Assembly (NCBI RefSeq): GCF_009651005.1
Contig: NZ_WHVW01000021.1
Coordinates: forward strand, 1 to 55,793
Direction of reading: 5' to 3'
Length of the DNA: 55,793 bases
Origin: Sporosarcina obsidiansis
GTDB lineage: Bacteria; Bacillota; Bacilli; Bacillales_A; Planococcaceae
Position numbers and translations under genes: made by a program. Shown here piece after piece: positions 1-8,335 of this stretch; the first letter of the stretch is position 1; the number at the start of each line of letters is the position of its first letter. Under the pieces are notes generated by a model. It saw only the letters and a program-made list of their open reading frames with translations. It was not told the DNA's origin and did not search any database.

Positions 1-44
1 GGAAATCAACTTTTCCTGGCGTTTACTCTATTGTAAAAGAAAAT

Positions 45-88
45 AGACTGTAGGAAAACTCCAAATTTCCGGAGTTTTTCTACAGTCT
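45..88 (-). terminator. Long hairpin, probable terminator of the BCCT gene
   Basis: An 18-nt left arm beginning AGACTGTAGG pairs with a right arm ending CTACAGTCT around an AT-rich loop. On the minus strand the hairpin is followed by ATTTTCTTTT, which suits an intrinsic terminator. It lies about 255 bp past the BCCT stop, so the assignment is an inference. Confidence 0.55.
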
Positions 89-91
89 GAA

Positions 92-115
92 GCCACCGTT
101 GATCGGTGGCTTTTT
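92..115 (+). terminator. Intrinsic terminator of an off-window plus-strand gene
   Basis: GCCACC and GGTGGC form a short GC-rich stem followed directly by TTTTT on the plus strand. No plus-strand gene ends inside the window before it, so it should belong to a gene to the left of position 1. Confidence 0.7.
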
Positions 116-129
116 GGTATTAATGTGTA

Positions 130-285
130 ACCGAGCGAAACATCTATTGCACCGATCCAAAAACTGGTGGAACGAGCGAAAGTCAGTCCGCAACGCACCA
201 AAGTGTTTTGGAACCGAGCCAAAACCTCTCGGGACCGAACATTTATTGAGGCACACCGCTCCAAACTAGCAACCCACGAACATTT
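130..285 (+). repeat. 21-bp-period intergenic array, family A, locus 1
   Basis: Cores resembling ACCGAGCGAAA start at 130, 151, 171, 192, 213, 234 and 255, with a degenerate eighth unit near 276. The roughly 10-nt stretches between cores are unrelated to each other. The array begins 15 bp after the T-run of the terminator at 92-115 and reads in the same direction as that terminator. Any open frames here are by-products of the 21-nt (7-codon) period. The same architecture recurs at 16872, 36067 and 49817. Confidence 0.8.
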
Positions 286-342
286 CCTCAATCTAGAAAC
301 AGACTAGGATGAAGTAAGTTTTCCTCATTAAATATGAAGTAG

Positions 343-1833
343 TCATCGTCGTTTTACTTTCTTTCGCTCTTCCTTCAAAGACTTGAACAAGGAAGTGACC
401 ATCATGATCAAAATAATGGAAAAAGGCAAGGCGGCGATGATAATGACATTTTGCAGCGCATTGAGACCACCGACAGATAATAGAATAACTGCAATCGTTG
501 ACTGAATAATTCCCCATATAATTTTTAAATTATTGGGCGGTGTTAACGACCCGTAGGATGACTGCATACCCAATACGAAAGTGGCAGAATCTGCAGAAGT
601 GATGAAAAATGAAATGATAAGCAAAATGGCGATCATGGAAATAACAAAGGACCAAGGCAATCCGCTAAACATTTCAAAAATCGTCAGTTCGGTTGCAGTG
701 GAAGCTAAATCAATAATCCCTTCTTTTTGCGTTTCGATGGCAGTAGTACCAAATGCTGAAAACCAGATTGCACTTAACACTGTTGGCACGACTAGCACGC
801 CAATCATAAATTCTCGAATAGTTCTTCCTTTAGATACTCGCGCGATGAACATTCCGACAAATGGTGACCAAGCCATCCACCAAGCCCAATAAAATATTGT
901 CCAATCATTGAGCCATGTACGGTTTTCAGGATCAAGAGGTGCAGTTCGGAAGCTCATGCGAATGAGATTCTCCAAATAACCCCCGACAGAGTCCGTGAAC
1001 ATATTGAAGATCAGTAACGTTGGTCCTAACGCAATGACGAATATTAATAGAGCGAGCGCCAATACCATATTGGCATTCGATAGGATTTTGATACCCTTAC
1101 CAAGTCCGCTCCAAGCGGAAATTAAAAACAAGACGGTTACAATCGCAATAATGATCAGTTGAGATGTAAATCCGACCGGAACTCCAAAAAGATAATGCAG
1201 TCCACCATTTATTTGAACAGCACCAAAACCTAGAGATGTGGCAACGCCAAAAACTGTAGCGAAAATGGCAAATACGTCAATTATGGTACCGAGAGGCCCG
1301 TTTACACGGTCACCGAGGATAGGGTGCAAAGTAGCAGAGATCAAACCAGGCTGACCTTTGCGGAACTGAAAGTATGCTAACGCAAGAGCTGTCATCCCAT
1401 AGACTGACCATGCGTGGAAGCCCCAATGAAAAAAAGTCTGTCGCATAGCTTCTTTATAAGCCGCTTTTGTTTCTACGGCTGTAGTGGCGGGATTCACTGC
1501 ATAATGGGATAGTGGCTCTGCTGCCCCGTAAAAGACCAGTCCAATCCCCATGCCTGCAGAAAACAGCATAGCGAGCCAAGAAATCATAGAGAATTGCGGT
1601 CTATCACTATCTTTCCCTAAACGAATTCTTCCAATTGGACTAAATATCAGAAAGACTGAAATGAAAAATAGCATAGAGACTGTCAATAAATAGTACCAGC
1701 CCGCTGTATCAGCAATTATGTTTTTTATAGTAGTCGTCATTTCCTCAAAGTGATCTGGTGCGATCACTCCGTACCCGACTGCGAATATGACGAGCGCCAT
1801 GGTGATGTGAAATGTTAGTGAAATTTTTTTCAT
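343..1833 (-). CDS. BCCT-family glycine betaine/carnitine/choline transporter
   Basis: This 496-aa protein is a full-length secondary transporter of the BCCT family (OpuD/BetT type), which imports compatible solutes with Na+ or H+. About 12 hydrophobic segments are visible. Family signatures include GMGIGLVFYGAAEPLSHY near residue 95, the WGFHAWSVYG segment near 137, and WTIFYWAWWMAWSPF with ARVSKGRTIREF near 310-340. The ATG follows an AAAGGGGG ribosome site. It is monocistronic. A sigB-like promoter lies about 75-100 bp upstream, which fits a stress-induced osmolyte importer as known for OpuD and OpuE in Bacillus. The exact substrate cannot be read from sequence. Confidence 0.93.
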   Translation of the reverse strand: MKKISLTFHITMALVIFAVGYGVIAPDHFEEMTTTIKNIIADTAGWYYLLTVSMLFFISVFLIFSPIGRIRLGKDSDRPQFSMISWLAMLFSAGMGIGLVFYGAAEPLSHYAVNPATTAVETKAAYKEAMRQTFFHWGFHAWSVYGMTALALAYFQFRKGQPGLISATLHPILGDRVNGPLGTIIDVFAIFATVFGVATSLGFGAVQINGGLHYLFGVPVGFTSQLIIIAIVTVLFLISAWSGLGKGIKILSNANMVLALALLIFVIALGPTLLIFNMFTDSVGGYLENLIRMSFRTAPLDPENRTWLNDWTIFYWAWWMAWSPFVGMFIARVSKGRTIREFMIGVLVVPTVLSAIWFSAFGTTAIETQKEGIIDLASTATELTIFEMFSGLPWSFVISMIAILLIISFFITSADSATFVLGMQSSYGSLTPPNNLKIIWGIIQSTIAVILLSVGGLNALQNVIIIAALPFSIILIMMVTSLFKSLKEERKKVKRR

Positions 1834-1906
1834 AAGTCCCCCTTTAATGCCTGTAGTCCGCGCAGATACTGACCGGGTAGGTAAATATGGTCACATACCC
1901 TTAATT

Positions 1907-1932
1907 GTACCCATTTGTCAGATGTCACAAAC
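1907..1932 (-). promoter_or_regulatory. sigB-like promoter of the BCCT transporter gene
   Basis: On the minus strand GTTTGT and GGGTAC are separated by 14 nt, matching the Bacillus sigma-B layout GTTTAA-N12..14-GGGTAT. It would give a leader of about 65 nt before the BCCT start. The match is by eye only. Confidence 0.5.
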
Positions 1933-2020
1933 TTTAAAAGTGACCATTAGTTAAATAGCAATCTTTCAAAATATATAAGATGAGAAAATGTCTAATTGAC
2001 ATCCGTTTTTTCAGTAGTAG

Positions 2021-2506
2021 TCAAATCAACTTAGCAAAGTGCAACCGTTTATTTAGCGCTTGCATAATGGGTATTCCAATTGCCATGACAGCAAACTCTC
2101 CTATTGCTACATACAGCCAAGTTAGAAGGAATGGTAGATGTAGCACAATGTTTAATTCCCAAGCGATTAAAAACATAGTAGCTGTGAAGGTGAACGTGTT
2201 GAAGACCATCCGTGCTAATATATTGGAAGTGAAGCGGGAAAATAGAATTGTCAGCGATAGAGCAAGGATGGATTGTCCTACGCCGAATACTAGATCAATC
2301 GGTCCCAGTTCTGATAGCAGGAGGTTTGAGACGAACACCCCAACTACGACTCCAAAAATATAACGGGGATTAAAGACGATAAGATGATTGAACATTTCGG
2401 ATACCCGGAACTGGATATTGGTAAAGCCAAATGGAAGAATGGCTAAAGTGACGGCTGTATAAAGTGCCGCAATAATACCACTGACGGTGAGTGTTTTCAC
2501 ATTCAT
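2021..2506 (-). CDS. queT: QueT-type queuosine precursor ECF S component
   Basis: This 161-aa integral membrane protein has five to six hydrophobic segments and the conserved N-terminal half of the QueT family (QFRVSEMFNHL, then FNPRYIFGVVVGVF and GPIDLVFGVGQS). QueT proteins are substrate-binding S components that import the queuosine precursors preQ0/preQ1 using a shared EcfA-EcfT module. The ATG is preceded by an AAAGGAG ribosome site. No ecfA or ecfT is adjacent, so it would have to use the general ECF module. I looked for a preQ1 riboswitch in the 150 bp upstream and did not find its conserved core. Confidence 0.85.
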   Translation of the reverse strand: MNVKTLTVSGIIAALYTAVTLAILPFGFTNIQFRVSEMFNHLIVFNPRYIFGVVVGVFVSNLLLSELGPIDLVFGVGQSILALSLTILFSRFTSNILARMVFNTFTFTATMFLIAWELNIVLHLPFLLTWLYVAIGEFAVMAIGIPIMQALNKRLHFAKLI

Positions 2507-2660
2507 TAATAAGACTCCTTTAAGAAAAAATAGAAAAATCTTTTCCAGTATATCGACAACTGATGTTTTTTTCTAGGTGAATGATCTAATTGCATTCCTA
2601 GACGTAATTTCAGACGTGCGTGCTATACTAAAGAAACCAAAGTAATAAGGAGGGAATTTC

Positions 2661-2837
2661 ATGCAATATAATCAAAATAAAATGTCTCAGCTCGTAAAGC
2701 AAAGTCCTGAGTTGAATAGACAATTGAAGGCTATTATGAAAGAGCACGAATTAGAAAAAAGTTTCGCTTTAAAAGCGTTATACCATGCAGAAGTGAAAGA
2801 TGGGGGAACGTACCAGAGAGATTACCAGGAACTTTGA
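2661..2837 (+). CDS. Small hydrophilic protein, 58 aa
   Basis: An ATG at 2661 stands 7 nt after a strong AAGGAGGG ribosome site and opens a 58-codon frame that begins MQYNQNKMSQLVKQSPELNR. The product is charged, has no membrane segment, and is predicted to be mainly helical. An extended -10 element (TGCTATACT, 2621-2629) lies about 30 bp upstream. I do not recognise the family. The ribosome site and promoter-like element are the main reasons to call it a gene. Confidence 0.6.
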   Translation: MQYNQNKMSQLVKQSPELNRQLKAIMKEHELEKSFALKALYHAEVKDGGTYQRDYQEL

Positions 2838-3004
2838 TACATTCTCTTCATTACTTAGGTATACAGCCCGTGTTTTCATTGATCATACCAGCTGTTCAAA
2901 CCAACTAGAAATAATGGGAAGGTGAACATCACCATTGCGGACGTCGAATCAGCAAGTGAAGTTCATCTAAAAAAATCGATCTGTAGTGAAATGAATATGC
3001 AAAG

Positions 3005-3038
3005 GCTGATGGATAGACATGAATCATCAGCTTTTTTT
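3005..3038 (+). terminator. Intrinsic terminator upstream of the cobalamin operon
   Basis: GCTGATG and CATCAGC pair around a 13-nt loop and are followed by seven T residues. It isolates the riboswitch operon from the small gene at 2661. The stretch 2838-3004 between them holds no convincing gene. Confidence 0.75.
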
Positions 3039-3125
3039 GCTGTTCTCTTAAAATACTAAATACTATAATGGTTCTCTATGGTATACTGGTTTAAAAGTTT
3101 AATAGAATATTTTGGTTCTTTGTAT

Positions 3126-3270
3126 TAGGTACAAAGATGAAAAAGGAATCAGGTGAAAATCCTGAACGGTCCGGCCACTGTAAATGAGTAGCGCCTTCAA
3201 AAAGCCACTGGTGAATAACTGGGAAGGATGAAGGTGTGTTAGCGCTCATAAGTCAGGAGACTTGCCAAAA
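3126..3270 (+). ncRNA. Cobalamin (adenosylcobalamin) riboswitch
   Basis: The conserved B12-box features appear in order: AAAAAGGAATCAGGTGAAAA, then GGCCACTGTAAATGAG, then GCCACTGG, CTGGGAAGG and finally AAGTCAGGAGACTTGCC. These match the AdoCbl riboswitch core, including the GCCACTG kissing-loop partner region. The aptamer is followed by a terminator hairpin at 3351-3383 and then the gene at 3443. In this class high intracellular cobalamin shuts off the downstream genes, which supports a cobalamin-uptake role for the operon. Confidence 0.93.
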
Positions 3271-3350
3271 TAACATGCATTACGCCTCCCGGAGAGAGGT
3301 CTGCATATTGTATTGGATCAAATCCTTGATGTAATGTCCTTATACATAGT

Positions 3351-3383
3351 GCCCTTGTCTCTTTCTGGAGGCGAGGGCTTTTT
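3351..3383 (+). terminator. Expression-platform terminator of the cobalamin riboswitch
   Basis: GCCCTTG pairs with CGAGGGC and is followed by TTTTT, 80 nt after the aptamer and 60 nt before the first gene. The GCCTCCCGGAGAGAGGT segment at 3282-3301 could form a competing structure. Confidence 0.7.
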
Positions 3384-3442
3384 ACGTTTATGGAACAACA
3401 TCTATTATATATAGATGAAAATTATCTTAAGGGGGAATTTAA

Positions 3443-4969
3443 TTGTACAAGCGTTATTTATCGGTCTTTGCGAGTATTTTACTGGCCTTGACCTTGTTGT
3501 CTCCAACAGTAAATGTGGCTGCGAGTGAGCCTCAGGAAACTGTTTCTGTAATGAAAGCCACACAAGATGATGTTCAGCAGGCATTGCAAAAAGTAACTGC
3601 TTATATCCTACAGCAGGGTGTTTCCAGTGAGTGGGAAGCAATCGGATTAGCGAAAGCAGGCGTTACTGTTCCAGCTAGCTATGAGGAAGTGTTTTATCAA
3701 AATGTACAAGACCAAGTTATCGGACAATCTGGCGGAAGCCGTCTAAAAATAACAGATGTGGAACGCCTAGCTATAGCTTCTGTAGCTATTGGAAAAGATC
3801 CAACGAATATAAAAGAGTTTAACTTGTTGGACAAGATCTACAACAGTGAAGATATTAGAGATATCGATACGATGACACGTCAAGGAACGAATGGGTTGAT
3901 TTTCGCGTTGATTGCATTGGACACGAAAAACTACAGTGTTCCAACTAATGCGCGCTGGGATCGTGAAAAAATTATTGCAGAATTGCTTAGCTATCAAAGA
4001 GACGACGGTGCTTGGAGTCTATCAACTAGCAATACAGGTTCTTCAAGTTACGACATGACCGCAATGTCATTGATTGCGTTAGCCCCTTACACCGATCAAT
4101 CTAATGTTAGGAATGCAGTAGATCGCGCTGTAAACTTTTTATCTGAACATCAAGGGCCAACTGGCGGTTTTGAGGAAGCATTTGTTGGAGGGATTTCTAG
4201 CGAAGCAACGGCACAAGTAATCATCGGATTGACTGCGAATAAAATCGATCCACAAGGCGAACGTTTTACCAAGAATGGAATTAGTCTGTTGGATCATCTA
4301 TTAGGCTTTCAAGCTGTAGATGGCGGTTTTAAACATACAGCAGGAGATTCGGCATCGAACAACATGGCTACAGAACAGGCATTGCAAGCGCTCGTAGCAT
4401 TCGATCTATACACAAAAGGTCAAGGAAGTTTGTATGACTTCTCGCAAGCAGAGACGCAGCCACAGCCAGAAATTTCAGGACATTCTTCTCTTAAAGGAGT
4501 CTTGAATGACAGTCTTCTCAGCGTACAGAAAAACAAATATGGTGCATGGTCTCAAACCTTTATCGAGAAAACGGAGACAAAGGACGGGTACTTCATTGTC
4601 CAAGTAGGAGAACAAGGCAATCAGCAAACGGCCTCGATACCACAAGGAACAAAACGAGTCTTTTTGGTGGATAATGATCGATCATACCACTATTTCCCGG
4701 CACAAGTAGTCGAGCCAAATAAAAAGTGGAATATCACATTTAATAAAACGCTACAGAATACTCCATCTAATCTAAATAAAATTTATGTGGAAGATGCACA
4801 AGGACAGCGAGTCCCGGTCAGCATTACAGTAAATGGAGCTGTAGCAACAGTGACACCGCAAACAAACTATACAAGTAGAGAGTTGTATTCGCTGTTCATC
4901 GTAGAATCAGTTTCTGAAGATGGAACAACGTTAAAGCAAGCAACTCGCAAATTATTCATCATTCAATAA
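3443..4969 (+). CDS. Secreted alpha/alpha-barrel protein of the cobalamin operon
   Basis: The frame starts with TTG 6 nt after AAGGGGGAA. The 508-aa product has a signal peptide (residues 1-27, cleavage near VNVAA/SEPQ). Residues about 40-335 form a repeat region of the prenyltransferase/squalene-oxidase-like alpha/alpha-barrel type, with aromatic-glycine repeats such as DDGAWSLS, GPTGGFEEAFVGG and VDGGFKHTAGD. The final 70 residues resemble a bacterial Ig-like (Big_5/SbsA) domain, with NITFNKTLQNT and YSLFIVES. The barrel is about two-thirds identical by eye to that of the next gene. It is first in a riboswitch-controlled operon ending in an ECF importer, so a surface cobalamin-capture role is inferred. 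There is no SLH domain or lipobox, so it may be released or wall-associated. Catalysis on terpenes is unlikely given its secretion. Confidence 0.85.
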   Translation: MYKRYLSVFASILLALTLLSPTVNVAASEPQETVSVMKATQDDVQQALQKVTAYILQQGVSSEWEAIGLAKAGVTVPASYEEVFYQNVQDQVIGQSGGSRLKITDVERLAIASVAIGKDPTNIKEFNLLDKIYNSEDIRDIDTMTRQGTNGLIFALIALDTKNYSVPTNARWDREKIIAELLSYQRDDGAWSLSTSNTGSSSYDMTAMSLIALAPYTDQSNVRNAVDRAVNFLSEHQGPTGGFEEAFVGGISSEATAQVIIGLTANKIDPQGERFTKNGISLLDHLLGFQAVDGGFKHTAGDSASNNMATEQALQALVAFDLYTKGQGSLYDFSQAETQPQPEISGHSSLKGVLNDSLLSVQKNKYGAWSQTFIEKTETKDGYFIVQVGEQGNQQTASIPQGTKRVFLVDNDRSYHYFPAQVVEPNKKWNITFNKTLQNTPSNLNKIYVEDAQGQRVPVSITVNGAVATVTPQTNYTSRELYSLFIVESVSEDGTTLKQATRKLFIIQ

Positions 4970-5015
4970 TATAGGTTCTCCTTTAAAAGAAGAGAGAAAT
5001 TAGGAGGTATGCTTT

Positions 5016-7385
5016 ATTTCTACCATCAGGAAATTCACTCAGTTAACGGCCGCCTTTGCTTTAGCAAGCGCAGCGATCCTCATGCCGATTGCACCAGTAT
5101 CCGCACAAGAACCGGCACCAATCTTAGCAAAGCAGGCAACACAAACTCTGCAGCATTCTATCGTTATTTCGTCATCAGAAGTACCGATGCCGATTTCATC
5201 CGTAGTAGTTAAGGAGGGCGACACAGTTCTTGATGTGTTAGAACGCAGTACGGCAGAAAATGGAATTCAAATGAAAGCGATCGGAAATGGACCTTCCGCC
5301 TATGTAGAAGGTATCGATGGTGTCTTTGAGTTTGATCGTGGTCAAGGCAGTGGCTGGATGTATAGCGTTAATGGTATATTCCCAAATCGCGGTGCAGGAG
5401 TGATTAAACTCATTCCTGGAGATAAAGTCGAGTGGCAATATACGACGAACTTAGGTCAGGATCTCAATGCCGAACTGGCACCGTTCAGAGAAAACCTGGA
5501 GCCGACGCTCTCGGTTTCAGGAGTAACTTCAGGCGCTACCGTTGAACAGCAAACACTTCCATTGCAAGTAGATGCTAAGAGTTATTTTGGGACACAGCTT
5601 GTACCGACAGTAACTGTAAATGGTCAGCAGATGACGGTCACAGGCAACTCCGTGAATGCTATATTGCAAACGGGTGACAATACGATTTCAATACAGGCGA
5701 CGGATGCGCAGAATGAAACAGTGACGAAAACATTGAATGTCACCTATCGGCCTGCGGTAACAAATCCTGAGCCGGCACCGAATCCAAATCCAACACCAAA
5801 TCCTGTGCCGAATCCAAATCCTGTTCCACCCGTGCAAAAACCAGATCCGGAACCAATTATCCCACCAGTAAAGGACTACACAAAAGTAGTGTCGGCAGCG
5901 ATCAATCAAGCGAGTTCCAATATCCTAGCAGGTAAGGTGGATAGCGAATGGCAAGCAATTGGTCTGGTGAAAGCCGGAAAGAAAGTACCGGATTCCTATA
6001 AGAAAGAATTCCAAGCACATCTTCAAGATCAAGTCATCAGCAGATCTGGAAAAGGTCGAATGAAAATTACGGATGTAGAGCGTCTAGCGATGACTGCCGC
6101 TGCGTTAGGGATCGATCCTAAGAACGCGGATGGCAAAGGCTTTAACTTGTTAGACAAAATATACAATAGTGAAAAGCATGCAACAGGTGCTGACAGTATG
6201 ACGTTCCAAGGAAATAACGGTATTATTTTCGCTTTAATCGCACTGGATTCAAAAGGATACCAAGTGCCGAGTAATGCGAAATGGACACGTGAAAGCTTAC
6301 TTGCTGAATTATTGAAATATCAAAAAGACGATGGTTCATGGAGCCTTTCAACAGATAAAGCAGGCTCAACTAGTTTTGATATTACAGCTATGGCATTGAT
6401 TGCAATTGCTCCATACACTGATCAGCCGCAAGTTCGAAACGCATTGGACCGTGCTGTTCAGTTCTTATCACATGCACAAGGGCCAACTGGTGGTTTCGAC
6501 GAAGCATTCGTTGGAGGAATTTCTAGCGAAGCGACAGCACAAGTAATCATCGGATTGACAGCCAATCAAATCGATCCGCGTATTCCGATGTTCACGAAGA
6601 ATGGCAACAATTTATTGGATCATCTACTTAGCTTCCAAATGCCAGACGGTGGATTCCAACATACAGCAGGAGATCGCAGTTCCAATGCGATTGCGACTGA
6701 GCAGGCATTGCAAGCATTAGTTGCCTATGATTTATTCACTAAAGAAAAGGGATCATTGTATAGCTTTAGTGAAATTCCGGTCATGCCGGCTCCAGAACCA
6801 GAACCAACTCCAGACCCAGAACCAACACCAGATCCAAATCCTACACCGCCGCAGTTTACGGATATTAAAGGACATGGATCAGCAAATTATATCCAACAAG
6901 CTGTTGACAAAGGAATTTTCAGTGGCTATAAAGATGGCACGTTCAGACCGAATCAATCTTTGACTCGTGCACAAGCTGTATCGATTTTAGTACGTGCATT
7001 GGATCTCAAGACAAATAAAGAGAATCCATTCGTAGATACCAAAGGCTATTCAAAAGATACACAGGCTGAAATGGCTGCTGCGTATCATCATGGGTTAGTG
7101 AACGGTAAAGATGGTAAGTTCTTGCCTACTCAAAAAGTCACACGTGCTCAAATGGCGCTCATGTTGTACCGAGCATATGAAGTACAAAACGGTAAAAAGT
7201 ATCAAATCAGTCAAGTGGCTCCGTTTAGAGATATCAATAGCTATAATATAGAGGCAATTCGTGCCATGACGATGCTATATGATCTTGATATGGCAAAGGG
7301 AATCAACGGTAACTTTAAGCCAGGTGATTCCACTACACGTGCACAAGCCGCTAAAATGATCGTAGAGTTTTTGAATACAAAATAA
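5016..7385 (+). CDS. SLH-anchored DUF4430 plus alpha/alpha-barrel surface protein
   Basis: The only reading that gives a signal peptide starts at the ATT codon at 5016, 8 nt after AGGAGG. It yields MSTIRKFTQLTAAFALASAA and a cleavage site near APVSA/QE. The first ATG in frame, at 5082, would cut the signal sequence in half. The 789-aa product has, in order: signal peptide; DUF4430/transcobalamin C-terminal-like domain (about 60-150, with RGQGSGWMYSVNG); an Ig/cadherin-like segment (about 155-240); a Pro-Asn linker; an alpha/alpha barrel (about 285-575) homologous to the previous gene; a Pro-Glu linker; and three SLH domains (about 610-789). SLH domains bind pyruvylated wall polymers. Barrel plus DUF4430 is the two-domain plan of intrinsic factor and transcobalamin in another order. 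A cobalamin-binding role is inferred from this and from the riboswitch. Confidence 0.88.
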   Translation: MSTIRKFTQLTAAFALASAAILMPIAPVSAQEPAPILAKQATQTLQHSIVISSSEVPMPISSVVVKEGDTVLDVLERSTAENGIQMKAIGNGPSAYVEGIDGVFEFDRGQGSGWMYSVNGIFPNRGAGVIKLIPGDKVEWQYTTNLGQDLNAELAPFRENLEPTLSVSGVTSGATVEQQTLPLQVDAKSYFGTQLVPTVTVNGQQMTVTGNSVNAILQTGDNTISIQATDAQNETVTKTLNVTYRPAVTNPEPAPNPNPTPNPVPNPNPVPPVQKPDPEPIIPPVKDYTKVVSAAINQASSNILAGKVDSEWQAIGLVKAGKKVPDSYKKEFQAHLQDQVISRSGKGRMKITDVERLAMTAAALGIDPKNADGKGFNLLDKIYNSEKHATGADSMTFQGNNGIIFALIALDSKGYQVPSNAKWTRESLLAELLKYQKDDGSWSLSTDKAGSTSFDITAMALIAIAPYTDQPQVRNALDRAVQFLSHAQGPTGGFDEAFVGGISSEATAQVIIGLTANQIDPRIPMFTKNGNNLLDHLLSFQMPDGGFQHTAGDRSSNAIATEQALQALVAYDLFTKEKGSLYSFSEIPVMPAPEPEPTPDPEPTPDPNPTPPQFTDIKGHGSANYIQQAVDKGIFSGYKDGTFRPNQSLTRAQAVSILVRALDLKTNKENPFVDTKGYSKDTQAEMAAAYHHGLVNGKDGKFLPTQKVTRAQMALMLYRAYEVQNGKKYQISQVAPFRDINSYNIEAIRAMTMLYDLDMAKGINGNFKPGDSTTRAQAAKMIVEFLNTK

Positions 7386-7390
7386 TCAAG

Positions 7391-7430
7391 CAATCTTGCA
7401 CTCTAGAAGTGCAAGATTGTCTTCATTTTT
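7391..7430 (+). terminator. Intra-operon hairpin (partial terminator or mRNA stabiliser)
   Basis: A perfect 12-bp stem (CAATCTTGCACT with its complement) with a 5-nt loop is followed by TCTTCATTTTT, between the SLH gene and the lipoprotein gene. It could reduce transcription into the transporter genes or protect the 3' end of the upstream message. Confidence 0.65.
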
Positions 7431-7448
7431 CCATAAGGAGGTTTCATC

Positions 7449-8318
7449 TTGAAACAACTACAGAAGTTTACAGGTTTCCTGCTCATTCTGACGCTCGCTT
7501 TCCTGCTGACTGCGTGCGGTTCTTCTCTTCAAAAGCCCACAGGACTTGAAGATCAGGACATCGAGAACGTTCCCACTATCGAGGAACAGCCCAATGAACC
7601 AATAGATGAAGAATTATCCGGCGATTTGAAAGAAGATAACAAAGGGAATCCTGAACAACAAGCAACAAATGATGGAGAATCTACCACCGACGATAAGGTA
7701 GATACAGCTAAAACAGAAACAGCACCTGTTGCTAAACCAAAACCTGCACAGCCAGAAGTGACGAAACCAAGAGAGGAAAAACCTACAACTCCATCGGAAA
7801 AACAACCGACGAAAGTAGAAAAGCCGGCACCTAAACCAACGGAAAAACCTGTCGCAAAACCAACAGAAAAGCCAGCGTCTAAGCCGACAGAGAAACCAGC
7901 GGTCAAGCCAGATCCAAAACCTACACCTCCTGCTGTAGAAAAACCAGCTGCTCCAGCTAAAAGTAAAATTGTCTACTCAATTGTGATCTCACCAAGTGAA
8001 GTCCCTTTACCTCCAACCGAAATGGAAATTCAAGACGGAGATACGGTACTAGCAGCTTTAATTGAAATTACGAAGAAGCATAAAGTGCAAATGGATTATC
8101 GCGGAGGACAAGGAGCGACTGCCTATGTAGAAGGAATGGCAAATGTCTATGAATTTGACAGAGGACAGGGGAGTGGCTGGATGTACCGTGTCAATGGAAT
8201 ATTTCCTGACCGTGGTGCGGGCGTTGTGCCATTGATGGACGGTGACCAAGTCGAATGGCTGTATACAACGAATTTAGGTGTAGACCTGAATGCGAACTTA
8301 AAGCCGTTCCGTAGATAA
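7449..8318 (+). CDS. DUF4430 lipoprotein of the cobalamin operon
   Basis: TTG start at 7449, 7 nt after AAGGAGG. The 289-aa product has a lipoprotein signal with lipobox LTAC (Cys near residue 23). A long Lys/Pro/Glu-rich linker follows, with repeats of the type PTEKPVAK (about residues 85-170). One C-terminal DUF4430 domain follows (about 175-289, RGQGSGWMYRVNG, then DGDQVEWLYTTNLG). That domain closely matches the DUF4430 domain of the preceding SLH protein. The lipid anchor puts it at the outer face of the membrane, next to the ECF transporter encoded downstream. It could receive ligand from the SLH protein and pass it to the S component. That relay is inference; the domain order and anchoring are visible. 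Confidence 0.87.
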   Translation: MKQLQKFTGFLLILTLAFLLTACGSSLQKPTGLEDQDIENVPTIEEQPNEPIDEELSGDLKEDNKGNPEQQATNDGESTTDDKVDTAKTETAPVAKPKPAQPEVTKPREEKPTTPSEKQPTKVEKPAPKPTEKPVAKPTEKPASKPTEKPAVKPDPKPTPPAVEKPAAPAKSKIVYSIVISPSEVPLPPTEMEIQDGDTVLAALIEITKKHKVQMDYRGGQGATAYVEGMANVYEFDRGQGSGWMYRVNGIFPDRGAGVVPLMDGDQVEWLYTTNLGVDLNANLKPFRR

Positions 8319-8335
8319 AGAGAGGGGAATTACTG

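Noticed and set aside
2507..2660. PreQ1 riboswitch upstream of queT
   Set aside because: The conserved class I core and its downstream A-rich pseudoknot tail could not be found on the minus strand.
2922..3060. Short GTG-start frame between the 58-aa gene and the cobalamin riboswitch
   Set aside because: The frame runs through the intrinsic terminator at 3005-3038 and has a poor ribosome site.
5009..5212. 67-aa frame starting at the ATG right after AGGAGG
   Set aside because: It lies out of frame within the signal peptide and DUF4430 coding region, with the ribosome site only 1 nt from the ATG.
3443..7385. Terpene cyclase/prenyltransferase enzymes
   Set aside because: The barrel repeats resemble those folds, but both proteins are exported, one is wall-anchored, the operon is under a B12 riboswitch, and the catalytic Asp-rich cyclase motif is not seen.
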